From: DATDRQ01 sp035291645
GTDB lineage: Bacteria; Chloroflexota; Anaerolineae; Anaerolineales; UBA4823
Length of the DNA: 8,581 nucleotides
Direction: 5' to 3'
NCBI GenBank assembly: GCA_035291645.1
Contig: DATDRQ010000333.1
Coordinates: 1-8,581 of the forward strand
The position numbers and the translations under genes were made by a program. The notes under the pieces were generated by a model that worked only from the letters and a program-made list of their open reading frames with translations, ran no database searches and had not been told where the DNA came from. Below are positions 1 through 6,675 of the stretch, one piece after another (the stretch's first letter is position 1; every line of letters begins with the position of its first letter).

Positions 1-1
1 C

Positions 2-1141
2 GACAACATCGCGGCGAACGGGTCGAAGACCTATTTTCCGTTAAACCAGGTAGCTGAAGGATTTAACGGATCGGTGGTGATCGCCTCGGAGAACCGGGTG
101 GCTGCGGTCAGCAACATCCACGGGAACAACTTCTCGGCGAATGCTTCCTTCGTCGCCTCCAGCAGCGGCAGCCCGGAAGTCAACATCCCTCTCCTGATGG
201 CGGATAACTCCGGCTACGATACCTGGTTCAACGTGCAGAATACAGCCTCATCTGGGGACGCCTCTGTAACCGTCGATTACAGCGACGGCACATCAAGTGG
301 TCCATTCTCGATTAAACCTGGCGCTGCACGAACCTTCGACCAATCCACCGAAACCCACCCGGCGAACGTGTTCTCCGCAACCGTTGACAGCTCCCAGCCC
401 GTGGCGGTAACGGTGATCGAAGAGAACCCGACCACCATGTTCGCCTACAACGGTTTCCTGACTGCCAGCACGAACCCGGTCATGCCGCTGGTCAACACCA
501 ACAACAGCGGTTATACGACCGGTATCCAGATCCAGAACACCGGCGACCAGGCTACCAACGTGACCGTTTCCTACACACCGGCCAGCGCCGGGCAGGCCTG
601 CACCGAGCAGCAAAGCGTTCCTGCGGGCCAATCGCGCACCTTCGCCCTGCGGGCCTTCACCGGCAGTGCTCCCGGTGAAAACTGCGCGATCGCCCGCTTC
701 ATCGGCTCGGCCAGAGTAACCGGCAACAGCAACGACCAGCCCCTGGTGGCGGTTGCGAACCAGCACATTCTCGGGCTGAACGGAGAAGCCTACGGCGGTT
801 TCGACCCGGATGCGGCCACAGGCAAGGTCGTGATGCCTTTGATCATGGACCGCAACAGCGGTTATTGGACGGGCTTCAACGTGATGAACGTTGGAAGTGC
901 ACAAACCACAGTAAATTGCACCTTTACGAATACCGGTTACACGGCCTCTGCCACACTGGCCCCGGGGAAGGCGCTCAACGCTCTGCAGAACGGCCAGATA
1001 AGCTCTGGCTACGTCGGCTCTGGAACCTGCACGGCCAGCGGGGATGGCAAGATCATTGCGGTGGTCAACGAGTTGGGCCCGAGCGGCTCATTGGACCAGC
1101 TCCTGGTTTACGAAGGGATTAACGTCACACCAGCGCCTTAG
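2..1141 (+). CDS. Secreted beta-rich repeat protein, 5'-truncated at the window edge
   Basis: The reading frame is open from base 2, with 24 residues before the first in-window GTG (base 74), so the real start lies outside the window; 379 residues are visible. They form the tail of one repeat and three further repeats of about 100-117 residues. Each repeat opens with PLxxxxNSGYxTxxxxxN (residues about 62, 162 and 278), continues with an alternating valine/threonine strand pattern, then a PGxxxxF-like turn and a closing AVVN- or AVAN-like strand. The composition (Ser, Thr, Asn, Gly rich, no long hydrophobic segment) fits an extracytoplasmic beta-sandwich protein. Four cysteines lie in the last two repeats. 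There is no LPXTG or C-terminal membrane anchor; the protein ends in NVTPAP. I do not recognise a named family; similar NSGY repeats occur, from memory, in Chloroflexota surface proteins. A structural or adhesive role is only a guess. A strong hairpin follows the stop. Confidence 0.85.
   Translation, partial: DNIAANGSKTYFPLNQVAEGFNGSVVIASENRVAAVSNIHGNNFSANASFVASSSGSPEVNIPLLMADNSGYDTWFNVQNTASSGDASVTVDYSDGTSSGPFSIKPGAARTFDQSTETHPANVFSATVDSSQPVAVTVIEENPTTMFAYNGFLTASTNPVMPLVNTNNSGYTTGIQIQNTGDQATNVTVSYTPASAGQACTEQQSVPAGQSRTFALRAFTGSAPGENCAIARFIGSARVTGNSNDQPLVAVANQHILGLNGEAYGGFDPDAATGKVVMPLIMDRNSGYWTGFNVMNVGSAQTTVNCTFTNTGYTASATLAPGKALNALQNGQISSGYVGSGTCTASGDGKIIAVVNELGPSGSLDQLLVYEGINVTPAP
179..1138 (+). 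repeat. Three diverged tandem protein repeats inside the secreted protein gene
   Basis: Units start at about 179, 479 and 830, giving spacings of 300 and 351 bases, and the last runs to the end of the gene. Each unit begins with a hydrophobic strand (VNIPLLM, VMPLVNT, VMPLIMD) followed by the shared NSGY core and an N-terminal sandwich strand such as FNVQN, IQIQN or FNVMN. The nucleotide sequences have diverged well beyond simple duplication, so the repeats are old. Bases 2-178 match the second half of a further unit (Gly-Ser-x-Thr-Tyr-Phe, then a GSVVIAS-like strand), so the full protein has at least four. Confidence 0.8.
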
Positions 1142-1164
1142 TGAAGCAGAATTTGCTCAAGTAT

Positions 1165-1199
1165 TGCGAGAGGGGCGATCCATCGTCGCCCCTCTCGCA
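1165..1199 (+). terminator. Strong hairpin, likely intrinsic terminator of the repeat-protein gene
   Basis: A perfect 14-base stem (1165-1178 paired with 1186-1199) closes a 7-base loop. It begins 24 bases after the repeat-protein stop codon. The stem is G+C rich (GCGAGAGGGGCGA arm). The downstream tract is only TGTTT rather than a full T run, so termination may be incomplete or factor-assisted. Its position between a finished gene and the next start supports a terminator over a protein-binding palindrome. Confidence 0.75.
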
Positions 1200-1239
1200 T
1201 GTTTGATAACGATCTTACGAAGCTGAGTGAATACCTCTA

Positions 1240-1815
1240 ATGAAATTTATTTACTTCATCATCCTGACTTGTGGCTTCTTCCTGGCAGGTTGCTCCGGTC
1301 TTCCCCTGCCAGACCTGTCCGGGACAGATGTCCCGGTCACAACCGGACCGGCAGGGAGTGGTTACCCGGCGCCATCCGAGGTGCCACCGCCCGATGACGC
1401 CTACCCGGCTCCAGGCGGTTCAGACCTGGCCTTCAATTATGCTACACCTGGCCCGGTCCCAACTCCCAAGCCGGGTAGCGGGGGTGTGGTTGGACTTATT
1501 CTGGTCAATGAAAAACCGGTCTCGGACCTGATGATCTATCTGGCGGAAGTGATGGTGGATGACGAAGGTCAGGAGAGGGTTGCTTCCTATGACCGGTCGA
1601 ACTCGCCACGCGCTTACACCAACGGAGAGGGACAATTTGTGTTCTCGAACATCCAGCCAGGCCGGTATGGCTTGATCCTGGATACAGTGCTCAGCTCCTT
1701 TCTGTTATTCGAGCCGGATGGTGAGAATCCTTTGTTGATCGAAGTGAAGGCAGGCGAGCTGGTCGAACTTGGAGAGATTAATTACGATGAGCTGCCCATC
1801 CCTGAAAATCCATGA
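1240..1815 (+). CDS. Proline-rich (YPAP) lipoprotein with a carboxypeptidase-regulatory-like domain
   Basis: This 191-residue protein starts with a short signal peptide (Lys2, hydrophobic 3-16) ending in the lipobox L15-A16-G17-C18, so lipidation at Cys18 and membrane anchoring on the outer face are expected. Residues 19-80 are a flexible linker rich in Pro, Gly and Ser, with two YPAP motifs (42-45, 55-58) and a PTPKP stretch. Residues 81-180 look like a small beta-sandwich of the CarboxypepD_reg/transthyretin-like type: a GGVVGLILVN opening strand, then a TNGEGQFVFSNIQPGRY segment (127-143), the typical T(D/N)xxGxFxFxxxxPGxY signature of that fold. No catalytic residues are apparent, so it probably binds or presents rather than catalyses. 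The ATG places the lipobox at the right distance; a GAGTGA stretch about 8 bases upstream is a weak ribosome site. It follows the hairpin and precedes a glycosyltransferase by 34 bases, possibly as one transcript. Confidence 0.85.
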   Translation: MKFIYFIILTCGFFLAGCSGLPLPDLSGTDVPVTTGPAGSGYPAPSEVPPPDDAYPAPGGSDLAFNYATPGPVPTPKPGSGGVVGLILVNEKPVSDLMIYLAEVMVDDEGQERVASYDRSNSPRAYTNGEGQFVFSNIQPGRYGLILDTVLSSFLLFEPDGENPLLIEVKAGELVELGEINYDELPIPENP

Positions 1816-1849
1816 AGGGATCGGTCGGTAAGACATATCGACAGCACCC

Positions 1850-2773
1850 ATGTCAAGGCACGCAGCCAACTCTGCAATTTCCCCCCTCGCAGTTGTTATC
1901 CTGAATTGGAATTTACCATACGATACAATCGCCTGCATCGAATCGCTCCAGGTGGGATTGCCAGAAGGTGTCCGCATCGTCGTCGTCGATAATGCCTCCA
2001 CCGATGGCTCGGTCAGGATCTTACGTTCTCGATTTAGCGAATTAGTCGAGATCATCGAAAATGACCGCAATCTCGGTTTTGCCGGGGGAGTCAACGCGGC
2101 TATTCGCCAATTGTTGGTGGATGGCGTTCGATCCATTTTCTTCTTGAACAACGATACGGTTGTTTCCCCTGACTTACTCAAGCAATTAATTCGTACAGCA
2201 GAAACGAAGACTGGCGCGGGTATCGTAGGCCCGGTGATCTATTACCACGCTGATCCGGGGAGGATCTGGCGCTTCGGCGACCGGGAGCATCCCTGGTTGC
2301 CGTTTATCTACCCGCTATCCGCAAGTTTCCTGGCCCGGCATTCTCGGGAGCCTTTTCAAGTCTCCTATACGACCGGCTGCGGTATGCTGGTGCGAAGCGA
2401 GGTGTTCGAGCATGTTGGATTGTTCGATGAACGCTATTTTATGTATTTCGAAGATGCCGACTTCTGCCGCAGGGTCAGGCAGGCGGGCTTCGAGATCTGG
2501 GTGGACCCTCTGGCGGATATGTGGCATAAGGTCTCGCTGAGTTCTAAAAATGAAAAACCCCAGATGCGTTACTATCAATCCTGGGGACGAGCGCGCTTTT
2601 ATTGGAGCGATCCTTCCATCGTAAGGCGATGGTTCTCGGCGATCTATATATTCGCCCGGGCTGTGTGGATAACTACCAAAGATTGTTTCAATCGAGAATG
2701 GAGGCTTGTCCAGCCTACCTGGCTTGGTACGACCGAGGGTCTATTCGGGCGGCCTGTCAGGAACCTTGCTTGA
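1850..2773 (+). CDS. Family 2 glycosyltransferase, rhamnosyltransferase (WbbL)-like
   Basis: This 307-residue cytoplasmic or peripheral enzyme most likely transfers a sugar from a nucleotide-sugar donor to a cell-surface glycan. The GT-A fold signatures are in order: opening strand VVILNWN (15-21), nucleotide-binding VVVDNASTDGS (44-54), NLGFAGGVN (74-82), the metal-binding DXD-equivalent NND (100-102), the TTGCGMLVRSEVF acceptor-side block (184-196), and FMYFEDADFCRRV (207-219) with the candidate catalytic base region E211-D212, followed by W225-H226. This set is typical of the WbbL/dTDP-rhamnosyl branch of GT2, but the sugar cannot be read from sequence. Length is normal for the family. The last 50 residues contain an amphipathic or hydrophobic stretch (262-275) that could touch the membrane. 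The ATG at 1850 leaves 12 residues before the first strand, which is normal; no clear Shine-Dalgarno is seen. It ends 9 bases from the stop of the converging LuxR-Kelch gene. Confidence 0.93.
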   Translation: MSRHAANSAISPLAVVILNWNLPYDTIACIESLQVGLPEGVRIVVVDNASTDGSVRILRSRFSELVEIIENDRNLGFAGGVNAAIRQLLVDGVRSIFFLNNDTVVSPDLLKQLIRTAETKTGAGIVGPVIYYHADPGRIWRFGDREHPWLPFIYPLSASFLARHSREPFQVSYTTGCGMLVRSEVFEHVGLFDERYFMYFEDADFCRRVRQAGFEIWVDPLADMWHKVSLSSKNEKPQMRYYQSWGRARFYWSDPSIVRRWFSAIYIFARAVWITTKDCFNREWRLVQPTWLGTTEGLFGRPVRNLA

Positions 2774-2782
2774 GTTCAAATA

Positions 2783-4105
2783 TTAACGGACGATAGGTAC
2801 ATTAAGGTTATACAAAGCCTGGTAGGCGATGTTCTTCGAGGTTGGGGTAGCATTAATACTCCCTCCCATCATGTAAGAGGTGGTGCCTAAGGGCGCCCCA
2901 CTTAAGAACGACCAGGTTTGTTCTATGGGAGGCTCGACTTCTCTCCAGTTATCCGTCACGTTGTTATATTCCAGGTTGCTGATAATCTCGTCGTTTTCAC
3001 TCACGCCGCCTACAACCAGGATTAAATCGGCGATGGTCAATGCACTGAAACCATAACGGTTTTCGGGCATCGGTGAAGCGGACGTCCAGGCGAGTTCACT
3101 TCCAGTCTCCTTAAATGGGACATAGACTTCGTTCACATCTAAAGGTTGCTCCCCGTTAAGGCCCCCCATCACGAAGATTTTTCCACCCGCTACCGTCGCC
3201 CCGGTATAGGCCCTTGCGGTCGGCATCGGGGTTTTTTCAGTCCACTGATCCGTTGTGGGATTATATTCGAAGACCGTGCGGAGATAATTGACGCCGTCCC
3301 AGCCTCCGAATAGATACATATTCCCCTCGTAGGCGACCAAGCTATAAGCGGATATGGCGTGTGGTAATGAGGCGCCCCTGGTCCATTTATCTGTACCTGG
3401 TTCGTAGATCTCGAGAACATCCGTCGTTCCGCCCGAGCTGAGCCGGCCTCCCGGTACGTAGACTTTCCCACCCAGGACAGCGGCGCCGATCTCTGTCACG
3501 GGTTCAGGTTTGGGAGACAGTTCAGTCCAGCGGTCCGACGCCGGATTGTATTGCTCGAGAATGCCTGTGACTCCCTGGGCTGTTTCTCCACCTATTGCGA
3601 ATATTTTCTCGTCATAAGCTGCAACCGCTAAACCTTGCCGTGCGGTTGGCAAAGGTGATCGTTCTTGCCATCTGGGAATGGTCGATAAATTGGGTGAACC
3701 GGCGGAAATCTGGTTTGGCTGACGGAAAAATCCGAGATAAAGAATAAGCACTAGAATTCCCAGGCTTGCAATGATCGCTAAAACAATTCTTGTGGATCTT
3801 TGTTCGAGTAAAACCCGGTATTTAGATCTGGGTTCTACGTACCCGCCCAATGCATGGTTAGAATTGTCTTCATTACTCTCTCCGTGTTCGATTCGGTCCA
3901 CATCCACTAATCTTGTACTGATGGCGATCATCGCCGCTTCGGTCCTGGAAGTGGCGCCAGTTTTTGAAAAAATATTCCGCAAGTGAACTTTGACGGTATT
4001 CGTACTGATATAGAGCTGGTTGGCGATCTCTTTATTACTGGCCCCCGTCGCCACCAGGTTGAGAATTTCTCGCTCGCGCTCGCTCAATTCATCTTTATCA
4101 GCCAT
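2783..4105 (-). CDS. Membrane-tethered LuxR-type regulator fused to a six-motif Kelch propeller
   Basis: The 440-residue protein has three parts. Residues 5-60 are a complete LuxR/GerE helix-turn-helix (LSEREREIL, then SNKEIANQLYIS and NTVKVHLRNIFSK), the DNA-binding domain. Residues 107-127 form one hydrophobic helix ending in FFRQ. Residues 145-440 hold six Kelch motifs, each with a GG pair after a hydrophobic strand (IFAIGG, VYVPGG, MYLFGG, IFVMGG, LILVVGG, SYMMGG) and a YxPxTDxWT-like end in the first three; six motifs suit one closed beta-propeller. No receiver, PAS or autoinducer domain is present. The expected topology is HTH inside and propeller outside, as in ToxR/CadC one-component sensors, but with a LuxR-class head. 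The frame is open up to a TTG at 4189, but ATG 4105 is chosen because it lies 7 bases after the GT-C stop and directly precedes the HTH. The ligand and target promoters are unknown. The gene looks more A+T-rich than the repeat-protein gene (by eye). Confidence 0.9.
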   Translation of the reverse strand: MADKDELSEREREILNLVATGASNKEIANQLYISTNTVKVHLRNIFSKTGATSRTEAAMIAISTRLVDVDRIEHGESNEDNSNHALGGYVEPRSKYRVLLEQRSTRIVLAIIASLGILVLILYLGFFRQPNQISAGSPNLSTIPRWQERSPLPTARQGLAVAAYDEKIFAIGGETAQGVTGILEQYNPASDRWTELSPKPEPVTEIGAAVLGGKVYVPGGRLSSGGTTDVLEIYEPGTDKWTRGASLPHAISAYSLVAYEGNMYLFGGWDGVNYLRTVFEYNPTTDQWTEKTPMPTARAYTGATVAGGKIFVMGGLNGEQPLDVNEVYVPFKETGSELAWTSASPMPENRYGFSALTIADLILVVGGVSENDEIISNLEYNNVTDNWREVEPPIEQTWSFLSGAPLGTTSYMMGGSINATPTSKNIAYQALYNLNVPIVR

Positions 4106-4112
4106 GACAAGC

Positions 4113-6614
4113 TCATTTGCTGGTTTGGTTGACTTTGAAGATCCAAACTCTGTCCTGGTGATAGATGGGCGTGAAATGAGGGGAGGCAAGCATGATCTTA
4201 GGAATTAAGAGCGGCACTGGATTATTTACAGTGCCTTGTTGTTGGCCGATATAAACGTGGGTAATATTCCTCGATTGTAGAGATTCTAGCACATCTGGGT
4301 GGTCGATTCCTTTCGCCATGATCTCGGCCGTCAAGTCGTTGACCCATTCCCGGTAATCCGGCCTGGGACCGCTTTCGGAAGTGTATGTAAGCGGAGGTAA
4401 TGATGTAGCATGGCCGGTCAATAAGGGGAGCCACCAGCCAGCATCGGAACCTACGATAGATGTCTCGCCATATGCGAAGAACGAGTTTACCAGGAAACGG
4501 GCATCCTCAGGGACATTTTCTCGAATCCAGGCTGCCGCGTGCTCATCCGGCCAGGTTACCAGGGCGAATTCGGCTGGCTGGACCTCCCGGAGCCGCAGGC
4601 GTGCTCCCCACAAGCTGGCGAGCAGGACCGCCAGCAGGACAATAATCTGGCTCCATCGGAAAAAAAACTCTCGGAACGGCCGATTATCAAGGGAATCTGA
4701 TTCATGACCAGTCTGGGATGAGTCGATGGTTTCCATAGCCCAACCACCGGCGGAACCCAGGATCAGGCTGACCGGGATGTAGGCGGCGATTAACACGGCG
4801 AAATTACTGATCGCCCCGCTGCCAGGCAGGTTGAACCACTGGGGATTTGCAGAAAGGAAGATCAGGAACCACCACAGGCTCACCAACGCCAGGCTTCGCT
4901 CCCTGCGCCAGAACCCGAAGGCCAATGCGACCGGCAGGAGTAGCCACAAGAACGCCGGAAGGTAAGTGAATAAGTTTCCGATCGAATTGTACTGCTCGGT
5001 AAATACAGAGATCTGGCTGGCAGGAGTGGTGAGCTGGGCGCGAAAGATTAACGGCAGCTTTCCCCCGAACACACGCACGAACCAGGGTAAGAACAGGAGC
5101 CCGGCTCCGGCTGCCTGGAGGAAAGCCGCGCGCATGAATTCAAAAACTTCCATGCGCCTGTAATTCAGGATGAAATAAGCAACGAAGAATAAGACGGCGA
5201 AGATCAGGATGCGATAATGGGTAAGCGCCAGGCCTGCGAAAACGACCCAGGCGAGCAGGTAAGGACGCCAGCCACTGCGTGGCTTTTCAAAGATATCCCA
5301 GGCTATGAGGACCGCGGCCGGCAGGATCGCCTGGCCAGCGAGTTGTGTATACCGTCCCCAGTTGGTGTAAAACATCGGCATCTGAGAGAGTGACCCTGCC
5401 AGGAGGACGGCGAAAACCCCGGCCCAGGGGCTGCGACCCAGGCGCGCGGCGAGCGGGTACAGGGCTAAGACAGCCAATGCGTTAATGATCTGGCCAGTCC
5501 ATAAAGTAGCCTGGGCAAGTGACAGGCCGGTCACCCAATGAAAAACCGCGACCAGGGAATGGAAGCCGAAATGATAGGTAAAGGAAAGCAAATCGGCGTA
5601 CGGTTGCCAGCTTCGGAACAGGCCTTGATTGTCGACCAGTAGCTGGGAGATCATGGTGTGTTGGTAGGAATCACCCCACATGGGCGCCGTGAGGGTGCGG
5701 ACCGGCCAAAAACGTGACAGGAAGATTCCTCCCGCCAGCAGCAGGAAGGCCAGATCGGCGATGGGGAGTGCGGCAGGCAGAGAAATGGGGGTAAACCGGA
5801 GCGGATCATTGCGCATAGCCATAATACGGCTGAGTAAATGACTTCGATATCGAATAATGATGGCAACGATCGCCGAGAGCGGGGGAAGCCAGGCATACGC
5901 TGCGCCTGGATGCACGCCGATGGTATCGGTCCACAAGAACAGCACAGGGTAGATCGGCAGGCTAACACCAATCGACCAGGTGAATTTTACCGCCCAGGTA
6001 TTCGAATCCCAACCGGGCGAGCACCAGCTTAATATGGCCCATCCAGGAAGGATGAATAAGAATAGCCCGGCAAGGAGGTAAAAAAACCAGCTTAAACCTT
6101 CAAAGAGTAGCCCTTGGAGCAACGGAACCGGGTGATATACCAGGCGAAAAGAGGTCTGTGCGTTGACCGCCAGGTCGTTCAGGTATTGGGCACCACTCAG
6201 GTAGCTATCCTCTCCGGCAGTGCCTACTTTTATTCCATCGCGGCTATCGCTGTGAAGGAAAAAGTAATAACTTTTCAGGCCAGAATCTGGAATGGGCTGA
6301 AACTCGAAACGGTGGAAACCAGGCCGGGTAATGCCCGGCATCGGCAGGCTCACGGTGCGGATGTCTTGCTGGCTCTTCGAATCCTCTTTCAAGTGGAAGA
6401 ACAAGTTTCCCTGGATCTGGTCCTGGGGATCGAGATAGACCTCCACGGCCGCCAGACCATCATAGCGGGAAAGAAAAGACTGGCCAACTGACTGCCTGGC
6501 CCCCAAGGATACCAGATCAGGGCGTGCTGGCTGCTCGCTGCGGGTCACTGGAGCGCAGGCAACCAGCGCCGGAAGGAGCAGGACCAGCCAATAAATCCAT
6601 CTTGGATAGATCAT
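4113..6614 (-). CDS. Polytopic GT-C-like glycosyltransferase with N-terminal ectodomain and possible lipobox
   Basis: The 833-residue integral membrane protein begins with a signal-like segment (1-20; R5, hydrophobic 6-19) ending L17-V18-A19-C20, a lipobox-like match. Residues 21-165 look like an extracytoplasmic beta-sandwich. From about 170 to 670 there are roughly 13-15 hydrophobic helices. The loop after the helix near 285-300 carries G314-D315-S316-Y317-Q318-H319, matching the acidic catalytic-loop motif of GT-C enzymes (PMT, ArnT, STT3 type); H348 and H352 and the TNWGRYTQLAGQ block (417-428) follow. Residues 685-833 are a soluble C-terminal domain (DEHAAAWIRENVPEDARF, ITHVYIG), as is common in these proteins. 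The likely role is transfer of a sugar from polyprenyl-phosphate to an acceptor outside the membrane; donor and acceptor are unknown. A GTG at 6731 would add 39 residues that only re-read the upstream gene's 3' end out of frame, so ATG 6614 is preferred despite no clear Shine-Dalgarno. It sits between a DPM-like GT2 (61-base gap) and the LuxR-Kelch gene (7-base gap). Confidence 0.82.
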   Translation of the reverse strand: MIYPRWIYWLVLLLPALVACAPVTRSEQPARPDLVSLGARQSVGQSFLSRYDGLAAVEVYLDPQDQIQGNLFFHLKEDSKSQQDIRTVSLPMPGITRPGFHRFEFQPIPDSGLKSYYFFLHSDSRDGIKVGTAGEDSYLSGAQYLNDLAVNAQTSFRLVYHPVPLLQGLLFEGLSWFFYLLAGLFLFILPGWAILSWCSPGWDSNTWAVKFTWSIGVSLPIYPVLFLWTDTIGVHPGAAYAWLPPLSAIVAIIIRYRSHLLSRIMAMRNDPLRFTPISLPAALPIADLAFLLLAGGIFLSRFWPVRTLTAPMWGDSYQHTMISQLLVDNQGLFRSWQPYADLLSFTYHFGFHSLVAVFHWVTGLSLAQATLWTGQIINALAVLALYPLAARLGRSPWAGVFAVLLAGSLSQMPMFYTNWGRYTQLAGQAILPAAVLIAWDIFEKPRSGWRPYLLAWVVFAGLALTHYRILIFAVLFFVAYFILNYRRMEVFEFMRAAFLQAAGAGLLFLPWFVRVFGGKLPLIFRAQLTTPASQISVFTEQYNSIGNLFTYLPAFLWLLLPVALAFGFWRRERSLALVSLWWFLIFLSANPQWFNLPGSGAISNFAVLIAAYIPVSLILGSAGGWAMETIDSSQTGHESDSLDNRPFREFFFRWSQIIVLLAVLLASLWGARLRLREVQPAEFALVTWPDEHAAAWIRENVPEDARFLVNSFFAYGETSIVGSDAGWWLPLLTGHATSLPPLTYTSESGPRPDYREWVNDLTAEIMAKGIDHPDVLESLQSRNITHVYIGQQQGTVNNPVPLLIPKIMLASPHFTPIYHQDRVWIFKVNQTSK

Positions 6615-6675
6615 GCGTTGTAGCTGCCAGGTAGGGAAGTCGTTGTCAGAAAATTGTTGGCATTCGATGGAGCCG

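Noticed and set aside
293..904. 203-codon open frame on the - strand
   Set aside because: It lies wholly inside the repeat-protein gene and its translation is Arg/Gly/Val-rich with no domain pattern. It is a shadow caused by G+C-rich codon use.
1203..1234. Possible promoter (TTGATA with a GAATAC-like -10) before the lipoprotein
   Set aside because: The spacer would be about 20 bases and the -10 match is poor, so it is not supported as a feature.
1319..1336. 8-base inverted arms (CCGGGACA / TGTCCCGG) with a 2-base centre
   Set aside because: It lies inside the lipoprotein coding region in a biased Pro/Gly/Asp segment. It is not repeated elsewhere that I can see, and is best explained by codon composition.
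4106..4189. Longer LuxR-Kelch form starting at TTG 4189
   Set aside because: The extra 28 residues re-read the GT-C gene 3' end out of frame and show no conserved pattern; ATG 4105 abuts the HTH directly.
4500..6000. Very frequent CCAGG/CCTGG pentamers
   Set aside because: They follow from the leucine codon CTG after C-ending codons and before Gly/Ala/Val codons in a leucine-rich membrane protein. No spacing regularity is visible that would suggest a functional site.
6114..6491. 125-codon + strand frame inside the GT-C gene
   Set aside because: It is antisense to the well-supported ectodomain of the GT-C protein and shows no motif, ribosome site or recognisable composition.
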